This document shows, in pieces, positions 1 through 8,931 of a stretch of 64,000 nucleotides of DNA (its first letter is position 1; each line of letters opens with the position of its first letter). This DNA is from Chitinophaga arvensicola (GTDB lineage: Bacteria; Bacteroidota; Bacteroidia; Chitinophagales; Chitinophagaceae): positions 3,627,499 to 3,691,498 of the forward strand of contig NZ_FOJG01000001.1 of NCBI RefSeq assembly GCF_900110835.1, in the 5' to 3' direction. Below the pieces are notes generated by a model. It ran no database searches, was not told the origin of the DNA, and saw nothing but the letters and a program-made list of their open reading frames with translations. A program made the position numbers and the translations under genes.

Positions 1-1
1 T

Positions 2-628
2 AGCCAGATGCTGGATCACCTGAAAGAATTGTCAGTTATTTCCAGTTCACAGGCAGAAAGTATCAAGAAATCACTCGATAATATCGGCGCAAAGGATGCC
101 TATATTAAAGACCTCCAATCTGCCATTGCCCGTAAGGACTCCCTGAACATGCAACTGGTGATGAACCTGAAAGGCGCCATCGGTAATATGGACGACAAGG
201 ATATTAATATCAAGGTAGATAAGGGTGTTGTATATATTGATATCTCCGATAAACTGCTGTTTAAAAGCGGTAGCTACGATATCAACGAAAGAGCGAAAGA
301 AGTACTCGGCAAAGTGGCCAAGGTGCTGATTGCGCAGCCTGACATCGAGTTCATGGTAGAAGGTCATACCGATAACGTACCATACCGTCCTAACGTATTG
401 CTGGATAACTGGGATCTGAGTGTGAAGAGAGCTACTTCCGTAGTACGCATTCTGCAGAACCAGTATAACATTCCGCCTGCACGTATGACTGCTGCCGGTA
501 GAAGTGAATACCTGCCGGTTGCTTCCAACGATACACCGGAAGGAAAAGCGGCCAACCGCAGAACCAGGATCGTTATCCTGCCACAGCTGGATCAGTTCTT
601 CAAATTACTGGAGAAACCAGCGAACTAA
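2..628 (+). CDS. OmpA-family peptidoglycan-binding protein, 3' part (5' end outside window)
   Basis: The frame is open from the first complete codon of the window, so the gene starts upstream and only the C-terminal 208 or so codons are visible. The last 130 residues form an OmpA/MotB-like peptidoglycan-binding domain: LLFKSGSYDI, the motif VEGHTDNVPY, then NWDLSVKRA and GRSEYLPVASN, ending in the NRRTRIVI strand. This fold holds the outer membrane to peptidoglycan. The visible N-terminal part is polar and helical with a coiled-coil look, which fits the linker of flagellar-motor-like or OmpA-like envelope proteins. A 20-bp stem hairpin follows the stop codon. The domain call is safe; the full architecture cannot be known from here. 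Confidence 0.9.
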   Translation, partial: SQMLDHLKELSVISSSQAESIKKSLDNIGAKDAYIKDLQSAIARKDSLNMQLVMNLKGAIGNMDDKDINIKVDKGVVYIDISDKLLFKSGSYDINERAKEVLGKVAKVLIAQPDIEFMVEGHTDNVPYRPNVLLDNWDLSVKRATSVVRILQNQYNIPPARMTAAGRSEYLPVASNDTPEGKAANRRTRIVILPQLDQFFKLLEKPAN

Positions 629-648
629 GTTTTCATTTCCATTATATA

Positions 649-709
649 AAAGCTATTACAGCGGATGAGCGGGCAATTATTTGCTTTGATCATCCGCTGT
701 AATAGCTTT
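649..709 (+). terminator. Intrinsic terminator after the OmpA-family gene
   Basis: A 20-bp perfect inverted repeat (649-668 with 690-709) encloses a 21-nt loop and begins 21 bases after the stop codon. An AT-rich tail follows. Its 3' arm runs up to the promoter of the next gene. Confidence 0.75.
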
Positions 710-719
710 ATTCTTTATG

Positions 720-727
720 TATATTTG
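720..727 (+). promoter_or_regulatory. Bacteroidota -7 promoter element (TATATTTG)
   Basis: TATATTTG matches the TAnnTTTG -7 consensus of the Bacteroidota housekeeping sigma factor and lies 23 bases before the ATG at 750. No clear -33 TTTG is seen. Transcription would start near 734. Confidence 0.55.
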
Positions 728-749
728 CCATCTTCAATAAGAATGTGTT

Positions 750-1658
750 ATGAACGAACCTATGTTTTGTGATCCGGTGAGCGGCGTATGTGAAATCCCG
801 GGTACTGCTGTTAAGGACGCGCCGGTAGTAAGCGCGCTGCCTGTTTCTGAAAAACCCCTTCAGCTGGTTTATTTTACGGATCCGATCTGCTCTACCTGCT
901 GGGGAATAGAGCCGCAATGGCGTAAGCTGAAACTGGAATATGGCCATGTACTGGACATCCATTATCACATGGGTGGTTTGCTCCCTTCCTGGGAAGTGTA
1001 TAGCTCCGGTGGTATCAGCGGCCCTAAAGATGTAGCGCACCATTGGGATGAAGTAAGTCTGCATTACCAGATGCCCATTGATGGCAATGTATGGTTAGAA
1101 GATCCGTTGCCGTCTTCCTATCCTCCCTCTATCTGGTTTAAAGCAGCCCAGCAGCAGGATCCTCATAAGGCAGTCATCTTCTTAAGAAAGATGAGAGAAG
1201 GGCTGTTTATGGGTAAACAAAATATCTGCAAGCCGGAACCAGTATTGAGGGCGGCTGCGTACGCCGGACTGGATATATTACAACTGGAAAAGGATTTTAA
1301 TACAGCAGCACCCGGTTTATTTGAAGCAGATCTGGCAATGGGTAAACAATGGGGTGTCCGTGGTTTTCCTTCTATCTTTTTTATAGATAAAGATAGCCGC
1401 TCGGAGTTTGTATATGGTGCGAAACCATATACCGTGTTTACCACAGCCCTGAAAAAATTATTGCCCGATGCAGTGGCGCGTACCTATGCGAGAGATCTGG
1501 CGCTGTTTTCCTATTTCCCTACGCTGACAACGAAGGAATTTGCTGTTTTAAATGAGTGTGCTTTTGAGGAGGCAGAGCGGCAGCTACTGGCTTACGAGGC
1601 AGAGGGCCGTTTGCAGGTAAAACGTATTGCAAGTGGTGCGTTATGGTCAGTAGTGTAA
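750..1658 (+). CDS. DsbA-family (SpxH/FrnE-like) thioredoxin-fold protein
   Basis: A thioredoxin-fold protein of 302 residues. The redox motif CSTC (Cys47-Cys50) sits in YFTDPICSTCWGIEPQW, the pattern of the DsbA-like family that includes YjbH/SpxH and FrnE. A cis-Pro loop is visible in WGVRGFPSIFFID near residues 204-216. There is no signal peptide, so it probably acts in the cytoplasm as a disulfide reductase/isomerase or as a protease adaptor, as YjbH does for Spx. The last 60 residues resemble a small winged-helix or helical add-on. It stands alone with its own -7 element. The family is clear; the substrate is not. Confidence 0.82.
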   Translation: MNEPMFCDPVSGVCEIPGTAVKDAPVVSALPVSEKPLQLVYFTDPICSTCWGIEPQWRKLKLEYGHVLDIHYHMGGLLPSWEVYSSGGISGPKDVAHHWDEVSLHYQMPIDGNVWLEDPLPSSYPPSIWFKAAQQQDPHKAVIFLRKMREGLFMGKQNICKPEPVLRAAAYAGLDILQLEKDFNTAAPGLFEADLAMGKQWGVRGFPSIFFIDKDSRSEFVYGAKPYTVFTTALKKLLPDAVARTYARDLALFSYFPTLTTKEFAVLNECAFEEAERQLLAYEAEGRLQVKRIASGALWSVV

Positions 1659-1677
1659 GATAGGAGCATTGGTAACT

Positions 1678-4380
1678 TTACTGTGGTAGTTTTGGCACCG
1701 CTGGTTTTTTGCCAAAGAAATAGGTGACACTGCCCATAAAGTATTGTGTAAGTACAGTATTGCGTTGTTGTTCTATGAAGGTAGTAGATTGAGAGGTAAG
1801 CAGCGATTGATTCTTTTTGGTCAGGTCATAGGCATAGAGTTTTGCCTGCAGGCTTTTTCTTCGCAGAAATGTTTTGGAGATCCAGCTGTTGACTACTACA
1901 AATTGCTGGTGCTGGCTGGTGTTGTTGGCGTATAATGCAGAACTGCCCAGGGAAATATCTCCCGGAAGGAAGATCTTGGCGGTCAGTGATACATTGTACA
2001 TGTTATAGTCGGATACTTTGTTGTTCAGTATGGAATAACGGCTGCTGATGTATAACATGCTCACAAATCCTTCCAGTTCCAGCAGTTGTTTATAGGCCCA
2101 GGAAGCGTTCAGCATCTGGGTGATACTCAGATCCGAGGTGCTGGCTCTCACCCGGTTGATCAGGGAATTGGCCTTGTTAAAGTAGCAGGACAACGAATAA
2201 TTCACGGTGAGGCCTGACTTTGAAAATCGTTTTCCCACTGTAAAATCCTGGTTGAAATTATAGTTCCCGTCAATATTGATAGGTTGGGTGATTTGTCGCC
2301 CGGCAGAATCGGAATATACGGATTGTGCAATTGCATCATTAGGCAGATCCAGTCCGAAATTGGTACCGAAGGTGATCCCTTTTACACTGAAAGAGCGGTA
2401 GCCTATACCGGCTGAATTATAAATAGTTGGTTTCAGATCCGGGTTTCCCAGTTGCACATACAGCGGATTACGGGTCGATACCACAGGGACCAGCAGCATA
2501 CCGGTGCTGGGAATCCGTGTTTCCCGGTTAATCCGGAAGTCAAAGCTGCGGTAATTATCTATTTTGTAATAAAGATTCAGGTTAGGGGAGATGTAGTTTA
2601 TTTTTTGCCGGAAATCATTGCCGGCAGTATAATTTTTACTTTTTGAATCAGTGGTGTTATAGGAAACATTGAGTTGTCCCTGCAGTTTGGTTTTGTTAAG
2701 AAACAGGCCGGTGCTGATGGACTGTTCTGTAAGATTATTTTTGAAATTGTACGTCAGTTCTTTATTGACAATATCATAGCCCTTTTTCTCATTATCAAAA
2801 TTGAAAGCGTCCTGGTTATTGTTTGTCTGATTGCTGCTGATCTTGTAAGCTACATTCATGAACAGGGTGGGCATCAGCGGGTATTGGTAACTCAGTCGTC
2901 CTGTTAATCTCCTGATATTGAGTTTTGACTTTACCAGTTGATTGATGGTGTCTTCCATTTGTGCTGCGGGCAGCCGGTTTAAGGTATTATTTTTTTGATC
3001 ATCCCTCGTATTGTTCTGTTCAATGTTAAAGGATGCACTCAGGCTCCCCCAGGAAGGATTGAACTGGTGATTGTACTGCGTAAGCAGGTTAATGGTATTA
3101 TTTCTTCTTTCTTCCTGATTGGTGGTATTTCCTGCATTGATGGTATCATTTTTTTTCCCGCCGAGGGAAATATAGTCATTGCTGGAATGGAAGTTATTAT
3201 GTTGTGTGGATCCCATCACATCAAACGACAGGAAGTTCTTGTCGTTCGGCTGTACGGTGATATTGGCAAACACATTGTTCATGTTAGCTGTTGCATCCGA
3301 GTTGGTATTACTGTTGTAGCGGAAATTACTATCCGGGAGAATATTGTCGCGTTGTAGTGACTGGTCATTATTGGTGTTGTGGCTCATGTGCATGAAGTTC
3401 GCATTGAGCTTTATTTTTTTCGACAGATCGGTGGCGAGGTTGGCGTTAAGGCTATTCTTTTTGGAAATGCCGCCCATCATACTTTCTGCCCTGTTCAGGT
3501 TTTCGTCGGTGGAGGAGGGGCCACGGGAGGAATTGACGTTGTTGATATATCCCATTACCACCGCCTGTTTGTTGTCTCTGAACATATTGGCGTTACCGGC
3601 GGCCGTATATCTTTTATCGGTGCCATAACCAGCACCGGCTGTGCCGTTCACTCCTTTTTTGTATTCCTTTTTAACAGTGATGTTAATCACCTTTTCATTT
3701 TTGTTGCCTTCAACTAAACCATCTGCTCTTTTCCGGTCTATCACCTGTATCTTATCTACCAGGTCTGCAAGCAGGGTTTGCGTTATTTTTTTGGTATCAC
3801 TATTCCCGTTGCTGTTGTCCTGGAATAGCGGACGCCCGTTTACCAGGATCGTTTTAATGGGAACACCCTGAAACGAGAGGTTACCTTCTGCATCGATGGT
3901 GATACCGGGTAATTTGTTCAGCAGGCTTTTCACGCTGGCATTTTCGGTAGTCTGAAAATCTCCTGCGGAAAATTCTACCGTATCTTTCCGGATACTGAAA
4001 ATGGATTTCGTGACCTTTACATTGATGCTGTTTAAATTGATCGGGTTACGTGCAAGCCCTGAGTATTTAAGATCTATTAGTAAACTTTTGGTTTTTTCTG
4101 TTATAGCGATATAATTAGTAACGGCGGTATAGCCCATAAAAGTAATGGTGAGACTATAGTTACCCACCGGTACTTTTTTTATCAGAAAATCACCTGATTC
4201 ATCTGCTGTGGTTTGTGCAGTGAGAATTGATTTCTCAATCGTATAAAGTAATATCGTGGCGCCGGCCATCGGTTTCCTGGTATCTTTATCATAAGCGTGA
4301 CCCCTGATTTCCCGCTGCGCCATAAGCGTAAGCGATATACCGAATATAAGTGTGGTTAACGTTATGACGTATCTGTACAT
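1678..4380 (-). CDS. Outer membrane beta-barrel protein with carboxypeptidase-regulatory-like N-terminal domain
   Basis: A 900-residue secreted protein. A signal peptide (about residues 1-21, ending LMAQ) is followed by a carboxypeptidase-regulatory-like beta-sandwich (about 23-110, GHAYDKDTRKPMAGATILLY). A plug-like segment comes next (about 130-240, with LLNKLPGITIDAEGNLSFQG and VLVNGRP-like residues), then a long barrel rich in alternating aromatic and Asn residues. This matches the TonB-dependent-receptor-like 'outer membrane beta-barrel' family of Bacteroidota. It lacks the SusC signature and has no SusD partner. Its ligand is unknown; export of peptides or metal uptake are possible. It is transcribed alone and is divergent from the DinB-family gene. 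Confidence 0.85.
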   Translation of the reverse strand: MYRYVITLTTLIFGISLTLMAQREIRGHAYDKDTRKPMAGATILLYTIEKSILTAQTTADESGDFLIKKVPVGNYSLTITFMGYTAVTNYIAITEKTKSLLIDLKYSGLARNPINLNSINVKVTKSIFSIRKDTVEFSAGDFQTTENASVKSLLNKLPGITIDAEGNLSFQGVPIKTILVNGRPLFQDNSNGNSDTKKITQTLLADLVDKIQVIDRKRADGLVEGNKNEKVINITVKKEYKKGVNGTAGAGYGTDKRYTAAGNANMFRDNKQAVVMGYINNVNSSRGPSSTDENLNRAESMMGGISKKNSLNANLATDLSKKIKLNANFMHMSHNTNNDQSLQRDNILPDSNFRYNSNTNSDATANMNNVFANITVQPNDKNFLSFDVMGSTQHNNFHSSNDYISLGGKKNDTINAGNTTNQEERRNNTINLLTQYNHQFNPSWGSLSASFNIEQNNTRDDQKNNTLNRLPAAQMEDTINQLVKSKLNIRRLTGRLSYQYPLMPTLFMNVAYKISSNQTNNNQDAFNFDNEKKGYDIVNKELTYNFKNNLTEQSISTGLFLNKTKLQGQLNVSYNTTDSKSKNYTAGNDFRQKINYISPNLNLYYKIDNYRSFDFRINRETRIPSTGMLLVPVVSTRNPLYVQLGNPDLKPTIYNSAGIGYRSFSVKGITFGTNFGLDLPNDAIAQSVYSDSAGRQITQPINIDGNYNFNQDFTVGKRFSKSGLTVNYSLSCYFNKANSLINRVRASTSDLSITQMLNASWAYKQLLELEGFVSMLYISSRYSILNNKVSDYNMYNVSLTAKIFLPGDISLGSSALYANNTSQHQQFVVVNSWISKTFLRRKSLQAKLYAYDLTKKNQSLLTSQSTTFIEQQRNTVLTQYFMGSVTYFFGKKPAVPKLPQ

Positions 4381-4608
4381 TGGACGTGGTTAATTCAATG
4401 CAATGTTAACCAGCGAAAAATGGTAAAGTGTTAATCAAGATCAAACCGTAACAGAATGATATAACTATTATTAAATCGTAAAACAAGATGAGGTGATTAA
4501 CAAATGATTAACGAGGCACGATGCTTGATTCTTATTTCGATATGGATGTTTTTTTGAAGAGAATCGAACCATCTTTTTGAAATATTTGTTTATGCAAAAT
4601 ACTATTTT

Positions 4609-5121
4609 ATGAATACAGACACATTAGTTGCATCACTGAAGGACATGCTGCTGAAACCCAATGCACACGTGACTTTTGCAGATGCCGTAAAGAAATTGCC
4701 GGAAGAATTAAGGGGCGTGGTCCCACCAGATATGCCCTATAGCATCTGGCAGTTAGTAGAACATATCCGGCTCACACAATATGATATCCTGGATTTTTCC
4801 CGGAACCCGGATTATAAGGAAATGGAATGGCCGAAAGACTACTGGCCAAAAGAAACTGCACCAGAGAATGATGCTGCCTGGAAACATAGTGTGGAGCAGG
4901 TAAACAAAGACCTGCATACCTTTATCAGTTTGCTGGAAAAGAGTAAAGACCTGTTTGCGCCTTTTCCGCATGGCGATGGTCAGCATTTATTCCGCGAAGC
5001 GGTGTTGTTGCTCGATCACACCAGCTATCACACTGGTGAGATCGTAGCGGTACGCCGGATGTATTCCGCGAAGCGGTGTTGTTGCTCGATCACACCAGCT
5101 ATCACACTGGTGAGATCGTAG
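4609..5121 (+). CDS. DinB-family protein, C-terminus altered by a 74-bp tandem duplication
   Basis: A DinB/YfiT-like four-helix protein, the fold of metal-dependent enzymes such as bacillithiol transferases. The metal-site histidines appear in LVEHIRLTQYDI (first His) and in HTSYHTGEI near the C-terminus. A perfect 74-bp direct repeat (4988-5061, 5062-5135) has been inserted in phase +2. The normal ending, VRRM followed by five residues and TAA at 5151-5153, is therefore replaced by 19 out-of-frame residues and a stop at 5119-5121. With one copy removed the reading frame ends LKAWH, the usual DinB ending, and its stop would overlap the stop of egtD by a few bases. The metal site is kept, so partial function is possible. 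The location next to the ergothioneine genes suggests, without proof, a role in thiol chemistry. Confidence 0.8.
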   Translation: MNTDTLVASLKDMLLKPNAHVTFADAVKKLPEELRGVVPPDMPYSIWQLVEHIRLTQYDILDFSRNPDYKEMEWPKDYWPKETAPENDAAWKHSVEQVNKDLHTFISLLEKSKDLFAPFPHGDGQHLFREAVLLLDHTSYHTGEIVAVRRMYSAKRCCCSITPAITLVRS

Positions 5122-5135
5122 CGGTACGCCGGATG
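4988..5135. repeat. Perfect 74-bp tandem duplication
   Basis: Bases 4988-5061 are repeated exactly at 5062-5135; the match runs one base further (t at 5136). The unit is not a multiple of three and shifts the frame of the DinB-family gene. Perfect identity means a recent event or an assembly artefact. Confidence 0.95.
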
Positions 5136-5149
5136 TTGAAGGCCTGGCA

Positions 5150-6139
5150 TTAAATACATTTCCACAAACAGTCGGTAAACCAGTGTTTACGGTCGAAGAA
5201 ACGGGCTACTGGCTTAAAGCCTGCATAGGCGGCCAGTTGGTCGGTTTCTTCGAGACTGTACTTCTGCGAAATTTCCATATAAATGGATTCATTCTCCGCA
5301 AAGTGAATCGTTTGCTGTTCACCAATATGTACTACCTGTTTTTCCAGGCTGATGAGATAGCTTTTGCACGCGCCTGTTACCGGATCGTAAGTAGGAAAGT
5401 GTTCAAATTTTGTTACATCAAAATCGGCCTGCAATTCCCGGTTGATCCGGTGCAGGAGATTGAAGTTAAAATCGCGGGTAATGCCCGAAGCATCGTTATA
5501 TGCATTGAGAATTACCTGTGGATGCTTTTTCAGATCGAAGCCGGTCAGCAGCAGATCACCTGGCTGCAGATATTTCCTTAACTGCTGGCAGAAGCTGCGG
5601 GCAGCACCTACACTGAAGTTGCCGATGTTGGCCCCCATAAAAAGTATTACCTTCTTTTTACTGGTGTAGTTATTGGCCTGCTGCAGCATGTGAAAATATT
5701 CCCCGTTTAAACCATGCAACTGTAATCCCGGCACCTGTGCCGGTAAATTCTTTTCCAGCTGACTGATCACATTGGCGGAAATATCTATCGGGAAATACGT
5801 ATAATCTACACCGTTATCTATCAGCGCCTGTAGTAAATGAACGGATTTGGTGGCATCACCGGCGCCCAGTTCCACGAGGTCGAAATCACCTGCATATAAC
5901 TGCAATGCCTTCACTATCTGGGACGATTGCTGACGGATAATTTCCATCTCACATCCGGTCAGGTAATATTCATGACATTGCATGATCTGCTGAAAAAGTG
6001 CATCTCCGGCGGCATCGTAGAAATATTTGGGGTCCAGGTATTTCTGTGACGCGCTGAGGCCCTGCACCACATCACGATAAAATGTATCGGTAGCGGGTTT
6101 GCGCTTGCTTGGGGCAAACACAGTTGGAATTACAGTCAT
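5150..6139 (-). CDS. egtD: L-histidine N-alpha-methyltransferase EgtD
   Basis: A SAM-dependent methyltransferase of 329 residues that trimethylates histidine to hercynine, the first step of ergothioneine synthesis. The DUF2260/EgtD family pattern is present: YFYDAAGDALFQQI near the N-terminus, the SAM motif LVELGAGDATKS, the LFMGANIGNFS segment with the substrate-binding Asn, and AENESIYMEISQKYS, which contains the Glu-x-Ser pair that grips the histidine imidazole and amino group. It is the last gene of a five-gene minus-strand run, 50 bases after egtB. Its stop codon abuts the 3' end of the convergent DinB-family gene. Length and motifs are normal. Confidence 0.95.
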   Translation of the reverse strand: MTVIPTVFAPSKRKPATDTFYRDVVQGLSASQKYLDPKYFYDAAGDALFQQIMQCHEYYLTGCEMEIIRQQSSQIVKALQLYAGDFDLVELGAGDATKSVHLLQALIDNGVDYTYFPIDISANVISQLEKNLPAQVPGLQLHGLNGEYFHMLQQANNYTSKKKVILFMGANIGNFSVGAARSFCQQLRKYLQPGDLLLTGFDLKKHPQVILNAYNDASGITRDFNFNLLHRINRELQADFDVTKFEHFPTYDPVTGACKSYLISLEKQVVHIGEQQTIHFAENESIYMEISQKYSLEETDQLAAYAGFKPVARFFDRKHWFTDCLWKCI

Positions 6140-6189
6140 AAATAAATTTTGATGTACTGAACTTGAATTACTTCATAACGGTTGCTCAA

Positions 6190-7341
6190 TCATCCTGCCA
6201 ATCTTATTCCGGTAAACTGCCATCTTAACGACGGATGGAAAAAGTTACGGTAAGTGATACGGCTGTGGTTGGGTGAGGTGACTTCAGAGCCGCCCCTAAG
6301 CACCATCTGGCTGATCATGAATTTTCCGTTATATTCTCCGATCGCTCCCGGTGCTTTGGCAAATCCGGGGTAGGGAAGATAGGCACTTTCGCACCACTCC
6401 CAGCGTTGTCCCCACGAAAGTTGTGGCGCTGCCGCCTCCCATTCAAATTCAGTGGGCAACCGCTGCCCCTTCCAGGCCGCATATGCTGCTGCTTCGTAAT
6501 AGCTGATATGATTCACCGGCGCATCCGGCATCAGCGGCCTGAGGCCTTGCCAGGTGTAATGCACCCATTGCCCGTCTATGTTGTACCAATACATAGGCGT
6601 GGTTACCTGGTTGTTCTTTACCCAATCCCATCCTTCTGCATGCCAGTACCGGAAATCCTGGTAGCCGCCAGCCTGGATAAAATCCAGGTATTCCGTATTG
6701 GTTACCAGCGCTGTACTGATCCGGTATTCCGGCAGGTATACGGCATGTCTGCCCAGTTCATTATCGAAACAGAAACCATCTCCCGAAAAGCCGATATCGT
6801 ACATACCCGCACGTATATTTAACCATGCCGGGCCGGTATTGTTCACTGGCGTCAGATCTTTATGCTGAGGATCATATGCCGGGAACAACGGATTATGTCC
6901 GAGGATATATTTAATATCCGTATACAGCAATTCCTGGTGCTGCTCTTCATGATTCAGTCCAAGGATAAACAGCTCCGTCAGTTTTCTGGAAAGCGGTGTT
7001 TCCAGGAACGCCATCATGGCTTCATCCACATGTTTGCGGTAACGCATGATATCCTCCACGGCTGGCCGGCTGAGGTTGCCCCGGTTGGTACGGATCACGC
7101 GGGCGCCCACTGATTCGTAATAACTGTTGAATACATAGTTATACTGCGGATCAAACACCGTATAACCTTTGGCGTTAGGCGCGAGTATGAATGTTTCAAA
7201 AAACCAGGTGGTATGTCCGAGATGCCATTTCGGTGGACTTACATCCACCACAGGCTGTACTACATAATCTTCCGTTTTCAGCGGGGCACAGATCTGTTCA
7301 CTCCTCCGCCTGACTGTTTCGTATTGTTCTTTCAGTAACAT
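6190..7341 (-). CDS. egtB: Ergothioneine sulfoxide synthase EgtB
   Basis: A non-haem iron enzyme of 383 residues that couples hercynine and a thiol (gamma-glutamylcysteine or cysteine) with O2. The N-terminal DinB_2 domain carries the iron ligands: His in WHLGHTTWFFE (residues 39-49), and His131 and His135 in NHEEQHQEL. The C-terminal formylglycine-generating-enzyme-like domain begins near residue 175, with the stretches LPTEFEWEAAA and VLRGGS, and ends SLRWQFTGIRLA. The start ATG at 7341 lies 12 bases after the stop of the transporter gene. No egtA, egtC or egtE lies within the run, which may point to a cysteine-using EgtB or to unlinked partner genes; the sequence alone cannot decide this. 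Confidence 0.95.
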   Translation of the reverse strand: MLLKEQYETVRRRSEQICAPLKTEDYVVQPVVDVSPPKWHLGHTTWFFETFILAPNAKGYTVFDPQYNYVFNSYYESVGARVIRTNRGNLSRPAVEDIMRYRKHVDEAMMAFLETPLSRKLTELFILGLNHEEQHQELLYTDIKYILGHNPLFPAYDPQHKDLTPVNNTGPAWLNIRAGMYDIGFSGDGFCFDNELGRHAVYLPEYRISTALVTNTEYLDFIQAGGYQDFRYWHAEGWDWVKNNQVTTPMYWYNIDGQWVHYTWQGLRPLMPDAPVNHISYYEAAAYAAWKGQRLPTEFEWEAAAPQLSWGQRWEWCESAYLPYPGFAKAPGAIGEYNGKFMISQMVLRGGSEVTSPNHSRITYRNFFHPSLRWQFTGIRLAG

Positions 7342-7353
7342 AATTACAGGTGC

Positions 7354-8922
7354 TTACTGTTGATTCACATATTTTGTAAAACCGGAAATACTGTTGATGT
7401 GCAGCTGTGTGGCTGCTGTTCTCCGCATCATCAATGCGTAGGTGTTATTAAATCCGATGGGTTTGAGCCATTTGATATGGTATTGTTTTTCAAATTCGCT
7501 ATTCACATAGTCATATACTTTCCGGCTGTCGCTGATGATACTGTCTGTGATGTGCTGCGGTGTTTGCAGGATCACAAGTAAGCCGGTACCGGTATATTCC
7601 GGGTATAGATCTATCTGATTATTTACCAACGCATCAAATACTATTTTTGTTCCGCCCAGTCCTGTTTTGGTGACGGCGGCAAGATCCGTATGTCCTTCAA
7701 TGAGCATTTTGTACATGGCTGCCAGGATATATCCGTCACCGAAAATCTTGGAGCCGATGCGGATACTGCCTTTGCTGCCGTTACCGGCTGGTTTGAAAAG
7801 CTGGTGTGCTACCAGGAAATCCTTTGCCACCTTCTCCGGATTCTGTTTCAGGTAATCGACCCGGTAATTCAGGTCTGTCATAATGCTATCATTAATTGTA
7901 CCAGACAGCAGGTTGAGTGCCGGCTCCAACTCCGGGTATTTTTTCAGCGTTTCATCACGCACGATTGGGGCAGCGTAGTAAGGTGGAAATATATGTTTGT
8001 CATCTTCCAGTACCACCAGGTCAAATGCCTTTACCCTGCCATCGGTGCTGCTGCCGCTGATCACATCCAGCTTCTTCTCATAGGCGGCTTTATACATAAT
8101 CATATCACTGATCACCAGGGTCCGGATATTCAGTCCATACACAGATTTCAAGCCTAGGTTGCCATCTTTCCGCCCCATAAATTCCGGGGTAAATCCTGCC
8201 AGCATTTTACCATTGTAGGTATCCGGGAGAAGATAAAAAGAAGATAATACCAAAAAAATAACGGGCAGGGCAACAATTGTTTTCCTTGCTTTGCGGATAT
8301 TAATGTGCTGTATGAGCGACAGGAGCCAGTCGAACAGCAATGCCAGCAACGCCGCCGGTATAGCACCAGCCAGCATCATATTGGTATTATTGAGTGCAAT
8401 ACCGCCAAAGATAAATTCTCCCAGTCCGCCGGCAGCAATATAAGCCGCTAATGTAGCTACGCCCACATTAATCACCGTGGCTGTCCTGATTCCTGCCAGT
8501 ATCACCGGCATGGCCAGTGGCAGTTGTACTTTCAGCAGCATTTGCCGGCGGCTCATGCCCATTCCGGTAGCGGCCTCTGTTACATTGGGATCTACGCCGT
8601 TGATACCTGTAAAAGTATTGCGGATGATAGGGAGCAGCGCATACAGGAACAATGCTACTATAGCCGGTTTCGGGCCAATACCCAGCAAAGGGATCATGAA
8701 GCCGAGCAATGCAATACTGGGAATGGTTTGCATAACACCTGCAATGCCCAGCACGGGCGCAGCCAGCCGTTTTCTCCGGGTAATCAGGATTCCTGCCGGA
8801 ACGCCGATGGCCACTGCCAGCAGCACCGATATAAAAGTGAGACCGGTATGCGTCAGGGTTTGTTCCAGTAATTTACCGGATTGTTGTTGTATAAAATCAA
8901 AAAAGGTTTCTGTCGGTTCCAT
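7354..8922 (-). CDS. ABC transporter permease/substrate-binding fusion (OpuC/EgtU-like)
   Basis: A 522-residue fusion. Residues about 20-235 are an MetI/ProW-type permease with five or six hydrophobic segments and the EAA-like loop EAATGMGMSRRQMLLKVQLP. Residues about 240-522 are an OpuAC/QAT-type binding domain (GSKIFGDGYILAAMYKMLIEG, YPEYTGTGLLV, the latter typical of quaternary-amine binders). Such fusions import choline, glycine betaine or carnitine, and one branch, EgtU of Gram-positives and Helicobacter, imports ergothioneine, itself a betaine. Placement between its ATPase (9-base gap) and egtB (12-base gap) makes ergothioneine or hercynine the leading substrate. The substrate is inferred from context. 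Confidence 0.88.
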   Translation of the reverse strand: MEPTETFFDFIQQQSGKLLEQTLTHTGLTFISVLLAVAIGVPAGILITRRKRLAAPVLGIAGVMQTIPSIALLGFMIPLLGIGPKPAIVALFLYALLPIIRNTFTGINGVDPNVTEAATGMGMSRRQMLLKVQLPLAMPVILAGIRTATVINVGVATLAAYIAAGGLGEFIFGGIALNNTNMMLAGAIPAALLALLFDWLLSLIQHINIRKARKTIVALPVIFLVLSSFYLLPDTYNGKMLAGFTPEFMGRKDGNLGLKSVYGLNIRTLVISDMIMYKAAYEKKLDVISGSSTDGRVKAFDLVVLEDDKHIFPPYYAAPIVRDETLKKYPELEPALNLLSGTINDSIMTDLNYRVDYLKQNPEKVAKDFLVAHQLFKPAGNGSKGSIRIGSKIFGDGYILAAMYKMLIEGHTDLAAVTKTGLGGTKIVFDALVNNQIDLYPEYTGTGLLVILQTPQHITDSIISDSRKVYDYVNSEFEKQYHIKWLKPIGFNNTYALMMRRTAATQLHINSISGFTKYVNQQ

Positions 8923-8931
8923 GCCCTTGTG

